DNA from: Porphyrobacter sp.
GTDB taxonomy: Bacteria; Pseudomonadota; Alphaproteobacteria; Sphingomonadales; Sphingomonadaceae
NCBI GenBank assembly: GCA_027531395.1
Contig: JAPZRO010000001.1
Location: forward strand, 186,001 to 250,000
DNA: 64,000 bases
Direction of reading: 5' to 3'
Numbering within the stretch: the first letter of the stretch is position 1; each line of letters begins with the position of its first letter. The notes beneath the pieces were generated by a model. It did not search any database. It worked only from the letters and a program-made list of their open reading frames with translations, and was not told where the DNA came from. Of the stretch, positions 1 to 8,630 are shown in pieces. The position numbers and the translations under genes are program-made.

Positions 1-259
1 CCTCTAGGGGCTGTCCCTCAGGCATGTCGTCGCGCTCGGCGCCGGGCGGCGGCGGGGGCAGCGTCGCCCGGTAATTCTCGACCAGCTCGCCGAGGCTGCC
101 CGCGTCGTATAAGTCCTTGAGCGCGCGGATATGCTGGTTGATCCGGGTTTCGGATACGCCGAGTTCCTGCGCAATGACCTTGATCGGCACGCGCCGGTCA
201 ATGCGTTCCATCACGGCTTGTTGCCTGTCGGTCAGCCGCCGCGCGGCTCCGGACGACAT
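1..259 (-). CDS. HTH (LuxR-type) transcriptional regulator, partial at window edge
   Basis: The gene reads leftward from ATG at 259 and runs off the window without a stop, so only 86 residues are visible. They begin MSSGAARRLTDRQQAVMERI and continue with a LuxR/GerE-like helix-turn-helix (VIAQELGVSETRINQHIRALK, about residues 29-48), in which the TDRQ..V segment corresponds to the start of the fold. A Pro-rich linker follows. A good ribosome site (AAGGAGAA) sits a few bases upstream of the ATG. The missing C-terminus prevents assignment to a known regulator. The upstream 90 bp contain several AACC/GGTT half-repeats that could be an autoregulatory site, but this is weak. Confidence 0.7.
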   Translation of the reverse strand, partial: MSSGAARRLTDRQQAVMERIDRRVPIKVIAQELGVSETRINQHIRALKDLYDAGSLGELVENYRATLPPPPPGAERDDMPEGQPLE

Positions 260-348
260 GACGCTTCTCCTTCAAACCTGAACCGAGGTTAGCTGACAAC
301 GTAACCTATCCGGGAAACGATTGCACCGGATTTGGAGAGGATTGCAGT

Positions 349-1548
349 TCAAGCCGCCGAAGAGTTGACTCCGACCGACTGAAGGTAGCGCCGGATGTTG
401 CGCGCGGCCTGCCGCAGGCGCTGCTCGTTCTCGACCATGGCGATGCGGACATAGCCCTCGCCGTTCTCGCCATAGCCTACACCCGGAGCGACCGCGACCT
501 CGGCCTGGGTGAGCAATTGCTTGGAGAATTCGAGGCTCCCCATCGATTTCAGCGCCGGCGGCAGCGGGGCCCAGGCGAACATCGAGGCCGAGGGCGCGGG
601 GATCTCCCACCCGGCACGGCCGAAAGCCTCGACCATCACGTCGCGGCGCTTGCGATAGAGCTCGCGGTTGGTCTCGATGATGTCCTGCGGGCCGTTCAAT
701 GCCGCGCAGGCGGCCGCCTGGATCGGCGTGAAGGCGCCGTAGTCGAGATAGGACTTCACCCGCGTCAGCGCGGCGATCAGCTGCTTGTTGCCCACCGCAA
801 AGCCCATCCGCCAGCCGGCCATCGAATAGGTCTTCGACATCGAGGTGAACTCGATCGCGACATCCTTCGCGCCCGGCACCTGCATGATCGAGGGCGTGGG
901 ATTGCCGTCGAAATAGAGCTCGGAATAGGCAAGGTCGGAGACGACCCAGACCTGATTCTCCTTCGCCCACGCCACCAGCCGCTCGTAGAATGCGAGATCG
1001 ACCGTCTCGGCGGTGGGGTTCGACGGATAGCTCACCACCAGCACCGAGGGGCGCGGCACGGTGAAGTTCATCGCGCGTTCGAGCGATTCCCAGTAATGCT
1101 CGTCCGGCGTGGTCGGCACCGAGCGGATCGTGGCGCCGGCGATGATGAAGCCAAACGTGTGGATCGGGTAGCTGGGGTTGGGCGCCAGCACCACATCGCC
1201 CGGCGCGATGATCGCCGTGGCGAGGCTGGAGAGGCCCTCCTTCGAGCCCATCGTCACCACCACCTCGGTCTCGGGATCGAGCTCGACCCCGAACCGGCGC
1301 GCGTAATAGCCCGCCTGCGCGCGGCGCAGCCCGGGAATGCCCTTGGACTGCGAATAGCCATGCGCGTCGGGCTTGGCCGCGACTTCGCACAGCTTGTCGA
1401 TTACGTGCTGCGGCGGCGGCTGATCGGGATTGCCCATGCCCAGATCGATGATGTCCTGTCCGGCCAGACGGGCGGCGTGACGCATCGCATTGACCTCGGC
1501 GATCACATACGGCGGCATCCGCTTCATCCGGTAGAACTGGTCATTCAT
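349..1548 (-). CDS. alaC: PLP-dependent aminotransferase, AlaC type
   Basis: A 399-aa fold-type I class I/II aminotransferase. The N-terminus (PPYV..., DIIDLGMGNPDQP) is characteristic of the AlaC/LL-DAP aminotransferase-like branch. The PLP Lys is K239 in SMSKTYSMAGWR, with the cofactor-contacting D205 and Y208 in SDLAYSE and N178 in SYPSNPT. The family makes alanine from pyruvate with glutamate as amino donor. The length is normal. It is transcribed away from phaC, sharing a 188-bp divergent promoter region. An LL-diaminopimelate or other aminotransferase specificity cannot be excluded from sequence alone. Confidence 0.85.
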   Translation of the reverse strand: MNDQFYRMKRMPPYVIAEVNAMRHAARLAGQDIIDLGMGNPDQPPPQHVIDKLCEVAAKPDAHGYSQSKGIPGLRRAQAGYYARRFGVELDPETEVVVTMGSKEGLSSLATAIIAPGDVVLAPNPSYPIHTFGFIIAGATIRSVPTTPDEHYWESLERAMNFTVPRPSVLVVSYPSNPTAETVDLAFYERLVAWAKENQVWVVSDLAYSELYFDGNPTPSIMQVPGAKDVAIEFTSMSKTYSMAGWRMGFAVGNKQLIAALTRVKSYLDYGAFTPIQAAACAALNGPQDIIETNRELYRKRRDVMVEAFGRAGWEIPAPSASMFAWAPLPPALKSMGSLEFSKQLLTQAEVAVAPGVGYGENGEGYVRIAMVENEQRLRQAARNIRRYLQSVGVNSSAA

Positions 1549-1736
1549 CGTCGTTCTTCTTCATCCTGCGTGGCTTGCCCTGCACCACTTGCACGCCGTG
1601 CAAGCGGGGGCGATATGCTCCCCTAAGCCAATAGCAGTCGCCGAGGAAAGGCGTTTTCGCTAGATTGCGGGTGGCGCGGCGGGTCACGGGCGGCCATGAT
1701 GGCGGCAAGACGCGGGTTTTGGGACATTTGCGGACA

Positions 1737-3689
1737 ATGGCTGACGACAAGGACATGATGGCGGGCATGGGGGCAGCGGCGGAGAGCATCCGCGGCTTTC
1801 TCGACATGCAGGGCAATGCCATGCGCGAGCTGTTTTCGGGCGCGTTCGGCGGATCGGGGGGCAGCGCTGCCACGCCCGAGGCGCTGGCAGCGCTGATGCC
1901 GCAGGGGATGGAGATGGGCGAGCTGGGCGAATGGGCCAGCGCCGCCACGCAGCTCCAGCAGCTGTGGCTCGATTTCGCGGCCTATCAGGCGAGCCAGGCG
2001 GCCGAGAAAGCCGCGCAAGATGCCAATCCGATCGATCCGGCGCAGTGGCTGGTGATCTCGCAGTCGATGCTCGGCCAGATGCCCAAGGGCCTGTTCGACG
2101 CGCAGGCCAAGCTGGCGCAGGATTCGCTCCAGCTGTGGCAGGGCGTGGCGCAATCCTTCCTTGCCGGCGCGGTGACCGGCGGCGCGGCGAGCGAGGCTCC
2201 CGATCCCGCGTCCCTCCCCCGCAATGACCGGCGCTTTGCCGATCCGGCGTGGCGCGAACATCCCGCCTTCCTGCTGCTGCACCAGACCTATCTGATGCTG
2301 GCCGAATATTTCCGCACCAGCGTGAAGGGGATGCAGGGGCTCGATCCGGCCAAGCGCCAGCAGCTCGAATTCGCGGTCAGCGCGCTGGCCGAGGCGATGA
2401 GTCCGGACAATTTCCTGCTCACCAATCCGGTGGTGATGAAGCGCACCGTCGAGACGCGGGGCCAGAACCTCGTGCGCGGGATGCAGCACCTCATCAATGA
2501 TCTGAAGCGCGGGCAGCTGACCCACACCGATCCCAATGCCTTCCGTCTGGGCGAGAACCTTGCCGCGACCCCCGGCAAGGTGGTGCACGAAACCCCGCTC
2601 TTCCAGCTGATCCAGTATTCGCCCTCGACCGAAGAGGTGCTGGAAGTGCCGCTGGTGATCTTCCCGCCGTGGATCAATCGCTTCTACATCCTCGACCTGA
2701 CGCCCAAGAAGAGCTTCATCAAGTGGGCGGTGGATCAGGGCATTTCGGTGTTCGTGGTCAGCTGGAAGTCGGCCGATGCCAGCATGGCCGAGGTGGTGTG
2801 GGACGATTACATCCGCGCCCAGATCGAGGCGATCGATCATGTCCGCGCGCGGCTCGATGTGCCGCAGGTCCACACCATCGGCTATTGCGTCGCCGGGACC
2901 ACGCTGGCGGCGACGCTCGCGGTGCTCGCGCGCCGCGGCGAGGCCGACAAGGTCAAGAGCGCGACCTTCTTCACCGCGCAGGTCGATTTCGAGAAGAGCG
3001 GCGACCTCAAGCATTTCATCGACGAGGGCCAGCTCCAGATGATCGGGCAGCTGTCGCCGCAAGGCTATCTCGACGGGCGCTATCTCGCGGCGACCTTCAA
3101 CGCGCTGCGGGGCAAGGACCTGATCTGGAACTACGTCGTCAACAACTATCTGCTGGGCGAGGACTATCCGGCCTTCGACCTGCTGCACTGGAACGGCGAC
3201 GTCACCAACCTGCCCTCGAAGTGGCACAATGACTACCTGCGCGATCTCTACCGCGACAACAAGCTGGTGGTGCCCGATGCGCTGTCGGCCGACGGTACGC
3301 CGATCGATCTGACCCGCGTCACCACCCCCGCCTTCGTGCAGGCGGGGCGCGAGGATCACATCGCCCCGGCCGAAAGCGTGTGGCGGATCACCGAACACTT
3401 CAAGGGGCCGATGGAATTCCTGCTCGCAGGCTCGGGGCATATCGCCGGCGTGGTCAATCCGCCGTCCGCGAACAAGTACCAGTACTGGCTCGGCGACAGC
3501 AGCGCGCCTTCGCTCAAGGCCTTTGTCGAGAGCGCCGAGGAGCATCCGGGCAGCTGGTGGCCGCACTGGCTCGGCTGGCTGCACCAGCAGTCCGACACCC
3601 GCGTTCCGGCGACAGGCAAGCGGGTGCCCGGAGGCCCCGGCGACAGCGTGATCGAGGATGCTCCGGGGCGCTATGTGAAGACGCGCTGA
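1737..3689 (+). CDS. phaC: Class I poly(3-hydroxyalkanoate) synthase
   Basis: Polymerises (R)-3-hydroxyacyl-CoA to PHA on the granule surface. The chosen start gives 650 aa beginning MADDKDMMAG; the frame is open further upstream, but the extra residues are basic and unlike the family. The lipase-like nucleophile box is GYCVAG with Cys384, and the other triad members are Asp540 (GREDHIAP) and His568 (GSGHIAG). The PHA synthase N-terminal domain and the alpha/beta hydrolase domain are both present. A phasin gene follows 113 bp downstream, fitting a PHA locus. No phaA, phaB or phaR lies in the window. Confidence 0.95.
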   Translation: MADDKDMMAGMGAAAESIRGFLDMQGNAMRELFSGAFGGSGGSAATPEALAALMPQGMEMGELGEWASAATQLQQLWLDFAAYQASQAAEKAAQDANPIDPAQWLVISQSMLGQMPKGLFDAQAKLAQDSLQLWQGVAQSFLAGAVTGGAASEAPDPASLPRNDRRFADPAWREHPAFLLLHQTYLMLAEYFRTSVKGMQGLDPAKRQQLEFAVSALAEAMSPDNFLLTNPVVMKRTVETRGQNLVRGMQHLINDLKRGQLTHTDPNAFRLGENLAATPGKVVHETPLFQLIQYSPSTEEVLEVPLVIFPPWINRFYILDLTPKKSFIKWAVDQGISVFVVSWKSADASMAEVVWDDYIRAQIEAIDHVRARLDVPQVHTIGYCVAGTTLAATLAVLARRGEADKVKSATFFTAQVDFEKSGDLKHFIDEGQLQMIGQLSPQGYLDGRYLAATFNALRGKDLIWNYVVNNYLLGEDYPAFDLLHWNGDVTNLPSKWHNDYLRDLYRDNKLVVPDALSADGTPIDLTRVTTPAFVQAGREDHIAPAESVWRITEHFKGPMEFLLAGSGHIAGVVNPPSANKYQYWLGDSSAPSLKAFVESAEEHPGSWWPHWLGWLHQQSDTRVPATGKRVPGGPGDSVIEDAPGRYVKTR

Positions 3690-3722
3690 CTTTAACACGC
3701 TGACATTTCGACATTTATTGCT

Positions 3723-3743
3723 TTTTTGTGCGCTGCACAAAAA
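3723..3743. promoter_or_regulatory. Perfect inverted repeat upstream of phasin (candidate PhaR operator)
   Basis: The arms TTTTTGTGC and GCACAAAAA (9 bp) flank a 3-bp GCT spacer. A second, imperfect copy (TTTTGTGC-AGT-GCAACA) lies at 3771-3787, just before the phasin start. PhaR, the PHA-responsive repressor of phasin genes, binds GC-N3-GC type palindromes in alphaproteobacteria, so it is the natural candidate; that assignment is inference. Confidence 0.6.
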
Positions 3744-3802
3744 TGCTTGACTTCGCAGTTGCACGCACTATTTTGTGCAGTGCAACATGAAGCGAGGTCA
3801 TC

Positions 3803-4585
3803 ATGTCCGAAGTTGAAACCACTGCCGCCGCTCCCAAGGCCGCTCCGGTCGCCAAGATCGATGCTGCTGCCGAGAAGGCCTATGCCGAAGCGGCTGCCAA
3901 GGTCGTCGAAGCGCCCAAGGCTGAAAAGCCGGCGGTCGTGAAGAAGGCTGCCGCGCCGAAGAAGCCGGTCGCCAAGCCCGCCGCCAAGAAGGTCGCGGCC
4001 AAGAAGCCTGCGGCGAAGAAGGTCGCCGCCAAGAAGACCGCCGCGCCGAAGGAGCCGGTCGTGAAGACCCCCGCTGCGAAGAAGGCCGCAAAGGTCGCCG
4101 CTGCGCCGAAGACCAACCCCGTCATCAAGCTCAAGGATACCATCATGGCCACCGCCAAGAACACCGACATCACCGCCACCGCCAAGGAAGTCATCGCTGA
4201 CGTCCAGACCCGCGCCAAGACCGCCTACGCCAAGACCACCGTCCTGGCCGGCGAAGCCACCGAATTCGGCAAGGCCAACGTCGAAGCCGTCGTCGAAAGC
4301 GGCAAGATCTTCTTCGCCGGTGCGCAGGACATCGTGAAGAGCGACATCGAAACCGGCAAGGCCGTGCTCGAAACCGTCACCGAAGACGCCAAGAAGGTCG
4401 CCGCCGTCAAGTCGCCGACCGAGCTGATGCAGCTCCAGGGCGAAATCGCCCGTCGCAACTTCGACGCGCTGGTCTCGTTCGGCTCGAAGCGCACCGAAGC
4501 CTGGGTGAAGCTCTACAATGACGCTTTCGCTCCGATCTCGAACCGCGTCAGCGTTGCCGCCGAGAAGATCTCGAAGGCTGCGTAA
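3803..4585 (+). CDS. Phasin family protein (PHA granule-associated)
   Basis: 260 aa. Residues about 20-100 are an Ala/Lys/Pro-rich, histone-H1-like tail with repeated AAKK/VAAKK units. The C-terminal ~140 residues form a helical phasin_2-type domain ending near VSVAAEKISKAA. Phasins coat PHA granules; the basic tail resembles PhaF-type nucleoid-binding phasins and could tether granules to DNA, which is inference. It sits directly downstream of phaC but has its own promoter region with operator-like palindromes and ends at a strong terminator, so it is probably transcribed separately and at a high level. Confidence 0.88.
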   Translation: MSEVETTAAAPKAAPVAKIDAAAEKAYAEAAAKVVEAPKAEKPAVVKKAAAPKKPVAKPAAKKVAAKKPAAKKVAAKKTAAPKEPVVKTPAAKKAAKVAAAPKTNPVIKLKDTIMATAKNTDITATAKEVIADVQTRAKTAYAKTTVLAGEATEFGKANVEAVVESGKIFFAGAQDIVKSDIETGKAVLETVTEDAKKVAAVKSPTELMQLQGEIARRNFDALVSFGSKRTEAWVKLYNDAFAPISNRVSVAAEKISKAA

Positions 4586-4658
4586 GCAACACATTCCTGG
4601 ACCGGGCCTCTCTCCTCTCTCTCCCAACCCGGTCCACGAGAGCGCGCCGAAAGGCGCC

Positions 4659-4696
4659 GGGCCGAGCAAGCACCGCTTGCTCGGCCCTTTTCTTTT
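4659..4696 (+). terminator. Rho-independent terminator after phasin
   Basis: A perfect 13-bp stem (GGGCCGAGCAAGC / GCTTGCTCGGCCC) with a 3-nt loop is followed by TTTTCTTTT. It is correctly placed about 75 bp after the phasin stop. Confidence 0.92.
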
Positions 4697-4755
4697 GCGC
4701 GACCACGCGCACCTACCGCTTGCACAGATGCCAGCGAATCCCATAATGGAGAGCC

Positions 4756-5154
4756 ATGCCGCTCATGACCGTTCCCGAACTCGCCGACAGTGCCGAGCTG
4801 CCGCTCGTCGCACCCCTGTGCGCGGGTGACGAGGATGGCGGCAAGGATGGCGGCGGCGGAGGCCAGGTCGGCATCGCCACCAAGACCCGCGCCAAGCCCA
4901 AGAAGCCGAGCCAGTACAAGGTGCTCATGCTCAACGACGACTACACCCCGATGGAATTCGTGGTGATGGTGCTGAAGCGCTTTTTCGGAATGGATCTGGA
5001 ACAGGCCACCCGCGTCATGCTCCACGTCCACCAGCGCGGCGTCGGCGTGTGCGGGATCTTCCCCTATGAAATCGCCGAGACCAAGGTGAACCAGGTGATG
5101 GATTTCGCCCGCCAGAACCAGCACCCGCTGCAATGCACGCTGGAAAAGGCGTGA
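4756..5154 (+). CDS. clpS: ATP-dependent Clp protease adaptor ClpS
   Basis: 132 aa. The N-terminal ~45 residues are a disordered Gly/Asp-rich extension, and the ClpS fold follows ([17 protein letters not shown], then [22 protein letters not shown]). The [10 protein letters not shown] segment forms the N-degron pocket. ClpS delivers N-end-rule substrates to ClpAP. The first ATG (MPLMTV) is used; a second Met three codons later is possible. It is followed 13 bp downstream by a DUF427 gene. No clpA is adjacent in the window. Confidence 0.93.
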   Translation: MPLMTVPELADSAELPLVAPLCAGDEDGGKDGGGGGQVGIATKTRAKPKKPSQYKVLMLNDDYTPMEFVVMVLKRFFGMDLEQATRVMLHVHQRGVGVCGIFPYEIAETKVNQVMDFARQNQHPLQCTLEKA

Positions 5155-5167
5155 CCGGCGCGCCCTG

Positions 5168-5674
5168 ATGCGCCAGCCCCATCACCCGCAGCCCGATCCC
5201 GTTCTGCCCGGACAGGAAAGCGTGTGGGACTACCCCCGCCCCGCCATCGCCGAACCGACCGCGCGCCATATCCGCATCCTCCACAAGGGGATCGTGCTGG
5301 CCGACACCCGGGCTGCGTGGCGCACGCTCGAAACCTCGCACCCGCCCACCTACTACATCCCGCAAAGCGACATCGCGATGACCTGCCTCGCACCCAACCC
5401 GGCGCGCAGCCTATGCGAATGGAAGGGGCAGGCGAGCTATTGGGACGTGGTGATCGGGCACGAACGGATCGTGCAGGCCGGCTGGAGCTACCCCGCGCCC
5501 ACCCCCGCCTTTGCGGGAATCGCGGGCCACATCGCCTTTTACGCCGCCCCCTTCGACGAGGTGACGGTGGACGGCGAACAGGTCACCCCCCAGCCCGGCG
5601 GCTTCTACGGCGGGTGGATCACCGCCCGCGAGGCGGGGCCGTTCAAGGGCATCCCGGGCAGCCGCTTCTGGTGA
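5168..5674 (+). CDS. DUF427 domain-containing protein
   Basis: 168 aa, soluble, no signal peptide. It carries the DUF427 hallmarks: a beta-rich fold with the conserved YYIPQSDIAM and CEWKGQASYWDV stretches, and a late GGFYGGWIT motif. The family's biochemical role is unsettled. It starts 13 bp after clpS on the same strand and may be cotranscribed with it. Confidence 0.8.
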   Translation: MRQPHHPQPDPVLPGQESVWDYPRPAIAEPTARHIRILHKGIVLADTRAAWRTLETSHPPTYYIPQSDIAMTCLAPNPARSLCEWKGQASYWDVVIGHERIVQAGWSYPAPTPAFAGIAGHIAFYAAPFDEVTVDGEQVTPQPGGFYGGWITAREAGPFKGIPGSRFW

Positions 5675-5739
5675 TGGCGCTTCTGGTAATTGCCTGCAGG
5701 GCGCGCTAGGGCCGCGAGGGTAATCGACGGACGTAACCC

Positions 5740-6990
5740 TTGTTCAACCTGATCCCCAGCATCGACCGCTATATCCTGCGGCTCACCGTGGTGCCGATGC
5801 TGGGCGTGTTCGCGCTCGCAGCCAGCCTGCTGATGCTCGACAAGATGCTACGGCTGTTCGATTTCGTCGCGGTCGAGGGCGGGCCGGTGGCGGTGGTGTT
5901 CAAGATGCTGGGCGCGCTGATCCCGGAATATGCCAGCCTCGCGATTCCGCTCGGGTTGCTGCTCGGCGTGCTGCTGGCCTTCCGCAAGCTCGCCACCACG
6001 TCCGAGCTCGACACGATGCGCGCGGTCGGCCTGTCCTACAACCGGCTGCTCAGGATGCCCTACATCATCACGCTGGTGCTGATGGCGGTGAACGTGGCGC
6101 TGGTGTTCTACATCCAGCCGGTCAGCCGCTACTACTACGAGCAGATGGAATACGAGCTGCGCTCGGGCGCGCTCGGGGCCTCGATCAAGGTCGGGGAGTT
6201 CACCACGCTCGCAGACCGCATGGCGCTGCGCATCGAGGAAAGCGAGGAGGAGGGCCGCCGCCTGATCGGCATCTTCGCCCGTGTCTCGAACGCCAAGGGG
6301 CAGGTGCTCTCGATCTCGGCGCGCGAGGGCGCCTTCCTTGCCACCCGCGACAATCCCGACACGATCATCCTGCGCCTCACCGAAGGCACGATCATCCAGG
6401 ATACCGGCGTGAAGAAGAACGGCGCCTACACCCCGCGCGTGCTCAGCTTCAGCCGCCACGATCTGCCGATCGATCTGCCCGCGATCGAGAAGTTCCGCGC
6501 CCGCGGCGATGCCACGCGCGAATACATCCTGCCCGAGCTGCTGCGCATCGGCTGGAGCGACAAGAGCGCCCCGCGCGAACGCGATGCCAGCGTCGCCAGC
6601 TTCAACTTCCGGCTGGTCGAGATCGTGATGATGTTCCTGATGCCGCTCTTGGCGGTGGCCCTCGCGATCCCGCCCAAGCGCTCGACCAGCGCATTGGGCG
6701 TGTTCGTCTCGATCGTGATGGTGGTCGCCTATCACAAGGTCAACCAGTACGGCGAGGATGTGGCCGCACTCGGTCGGCTCGATCCGATCCTCGCGCTGTG
6801 GGTGCCCTTCGTGCTCTTCGCCGCGCTGATCCTGTGGATGTATTACCGCGTCGCCTATGTGCCCGGCGGACAGGCGATCGGCGCGCTGGAAACCGCCTTT
6901 GCCAAGCTGTCCAAGCAGGTGGTGAAGCTGTTCACCCGCAGCCGCCCGCGCGGGCACCCTGCCGCGCCCGAACTGGCCCCGGCGGAGTAG
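5740..6990 (+). CDS. lptF: LPS export ABC transporter permease LptF
   Basis: 416 aa, beginning with a TTG codon (FNLIPSIDRYILRL follows). No ATG or GTG fits the family N-terminus better. YjgP/YjgQ permease: hydrophobic segments near residues 12-35, 60-85 and 100-120, then a periplasmic beta-jellyroll (about 130-280), then C-terminal membrane segments at about 290-380. With LptG and LptB it extracts LPS from the inner membrane towards LptC/LptA. lptG follows after 9 bp, as is usual. The basic C-terminal tail is longer than in E. coli. Confidence 0.92.
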   Translation: MFNLIPSIDRYILRLTVVPMLGVFALAASLLMLDKMLRLFDFVAVEGGPVAVVFKMLGALIPEYASLAIPLGLLLGVLLAFRKLATTSELDTMRAVGLSYNRLLRMPYIITLVLMAVNVALVFYIQPVSRYYYEQMEYELRSGALGASIKVGEFTTLADRMALRIEESEEEGRRLIGIFARVSNAKGQVLSISAREGAFLATRDNPDTIILRLTEGTIIQDTGVKKNGAYTPRVLSFSRHDLPIDLPAIEKFRARGDATREYILPELLRIGWSDKSAPRERDASVASFNFRLVEIVMMFLMPLLAVALAIPPKRSTSALGVFVSIVMVVAYHKVNQYGEDVAALGRLDPILALWVPFVLFAALILWMYYRVAYVPGGQAIGALETAFAKLSKQVVKLFTRSRPRGHPAAPELAPAE

Positions 6991-6999
6991 GCCAGCACG

Positions 7000-8109
7000 A
7001 TGCAGCTCGATTTCTTCCCCTCGCGCACGCTGACGCTCTACCTTGCGAAGATGTTCGTGGTCCGCATCCTCGCGGTGCTGGTAATGCTGGTGCTGGTGCT
7101 GATGGCGCTCGATCTGCTGGCGGCGACGGGCGACATCCTCAAGGTGCCGGGCAACGGGCAGGCGGAGATCCTGCACTATGCCTCGCTGCGCGTGCCCCAG
7201 CTGGCGAGCCGCTTCCTGCCCTATTCGGTGCTGCTGGCGACGCTGATCACGCTGGTGACGCTGAACCAGAATTCCGAGGTGGTGGCGATGAAGGCTGCGG
7301 GCCTCTCGGCGCATCAGGTGCTCGCCCCGCTACTGCTGACCGCCGCGCTGGTCGCCGTGGTGAGCTTCGGCTTCAACGAGCGCATCGTGACCCGCGCCAA
7401 TGCGACGCTGAAGGCGTGGGAGGCGGCGGAATATGGCGCCAAGCCGCCGCAGGGCACCGGCGCAGGCGGGGTGCGCTCCAACGTCTATCTCACCGACGGG
7501 CAGAGCATCCTGTCTGCCGTGACGCTGAGCGGTCGCGGCGAGGAGATCGTGCTGACCGGCGTGACCTGGTACGAACGCGCACCCTCGGGCATCATCCGCG
7601 AGCAGATCCGCTCGCCGCGTGCGACCTATGCCGCGCCCGGCTGGCGGCTCGAGCAGCCGGTGCGCTTCGACGTTGCCGGGGCCACCACCGAGCAGCTGCC
7701 GGAAATGGTGGTGGGGAAGGAGCTGAGCCCGGCGCGGATCGATCTGCAATCGGTCGATCCGGATTCGCAGAGCTTCTGGGAACTGTCCGAGACGATCGAC
7801 GCCTTCGCCGCCGCCGGTCGCAATACCGAGGAAATGCGCGCCAAGTGGTGGCACCGGTTGTCTGGGCCGCTCTCGGCGCTGCTGATGCCGCTCTTGGGCT
7901 CGGTCGCGGCCTTCGGCCTCGCGCGCTCGGGCCAGCTGTTCGTGCGCGCGATCATCGGCATGGCGCTGGGCTTTGCCTATTTCGTGGTCGACAATGCCGC
8001 GCTCGCCATGGGCAGCTTCGGCGGCTACCCGCCGCTGCTCGCCGCCTGGGCGCCGTTCTTCCTGTTCCTGCTGCTCGGCGAGACGGTGCTGATCCGGACC
8101 GAGGAGTGA
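7000..8109 (+). CDS. lptG: LPS export ABC transporter permease LptG
   Basis: 369 aa. The N-terminal membrane block (ILAVLVMLVLVLMALDLLAATGDIL) includes the region that contacts LptB, followed by a periplasmic jellyroll domain (about 135-270) and terminal membrane segments. It is the second permease of the LptBFG exporter, directly after lptF. The stop overlaps the GTG start of a GNAT gene by two bases, so the three genes are probably one transcript. Confidence 0.93.
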   Translation: MQLDFFPSRTLTLYLAKMFVVRILAVLVMLVLVLMALDLLAATGDILKVPGNGQAEILHYASLRVPQLASRFLPYSVLLATLITLVTLNQNSEVVAMKAAGLSAHQVLAPLLLTAALVAVVSFGFNERIVTRANATLKAWEAAEYGAKPPQGTGAGGVRSNVYLTDGQSILSAVTLSGRGEEIVLTGVTWYERAPSGIIREQIRSPRATYAAPGWRLEQPVRFDVAGATTEQLPEMVVGKELSPARIDLQSVDPDSQSFWELSETIDAFAAAGRNTEEMRAKWWHRLSGPLSALLMPLLGSVAAFGLARSGQLFVRAIIGMALGFAYFVVDNAALAMGSFGGYPPLLAAWAPFFLFLLLGETVLIRTEE

Positions 8110-8618
8110 GCCGCGACTGGTCGCTGAGGCTGGCGCGCCCCGCCGATGCCGCCGCTATGCCGGGGATCGAGCGCGCTGCCGCCGAAGCCTTTGCCGGCGA
8201 GGCGAGCATCGATCCGGCGCGCACCCGCAGCGAGGCCGACTACACCCGCCTGATCCGCAAGGGCCACAGCCTCGTCGCCCATGTCGGCGAGGCGATGGCG
8301 GGGTTCATCGTCGCCGAGCGTTTCAGCCGCGAACTCCACATCTGGGAAATGGACGTGGTGCCCGCCTTCCAGCGACGCGGCATCGGGGCCGGACTAGTGC
8401 GCGCGGCGCAGATCGACGCGCGCAATTCCGGCATCGCGGCGCTGACCCTCACCACCTTCCGCGACCTTGCGTGGAACGGCCCCTTCTACGCCCGCCTCGG
8501 CTTCGAAGAAGTCACTGCCTTGGACGCCCATCCGCGGCTGGCCGGAGAACTGGCGAACGAGGTCGATGACGGCCTGCCCGCTGACCGGCGCTGCGCGATG
8601 ATCTGTTTTCTGGATTGA
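8106..8618 (+). CDS. GNAT family N-acetyltransferase
   Basis: 170 aa, starting at GTG 8106 inside the lptG stop (GTGA overlap); residues SRDWSLRLARPADAA begin the fold. The acetyl-CoA loop is visible as VVPAFQRRGIGAGLVRAA (motif Q/RxxGxG/A), followed by the FYARLGFEEV motif near the C-terminus. The substrate is unknown. Coupling to lptFG may be fortuitous. It converges on the desaturase gene, the stops separated by 4 bp within the palindrome GGGCCTAGGCCC. Confidence 0.82.
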   Translation: MSRDWSLRLARPADAAAMPGIERAAAEAFAGEASIDPARTRSEADYTRLIRKGHSLVAHVGEAMAGFIVAERFSRELHIWEMDVVPAFQRRGIGAGLVRAAQIDARNSGIAALTLTTFRDLAWNGPFYARLGFEEVTALDAHPRLAGELANEVDDGLPADRRCAMICFLD

Positions 8619-8630
8619 GGGCCTAGGCCC
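8619..8630. repeat. 12-bp perfect palindrome between convergent stops
   Basis: GGGCCTAGGCCC spans the gap between the GNAT stop and the desaturase stop; the latter's TAG lies inside it. There is no T-tract, so a role in termination is only possible. Confidence 0.5.

Noticed and set aside
6798..8105. The long frame preceding the GNAT gene at 8106
   Set aside because: It is a shadow of lptF/lptG; the GNAT domain begins only at the GTG overlapping the lptG stop.
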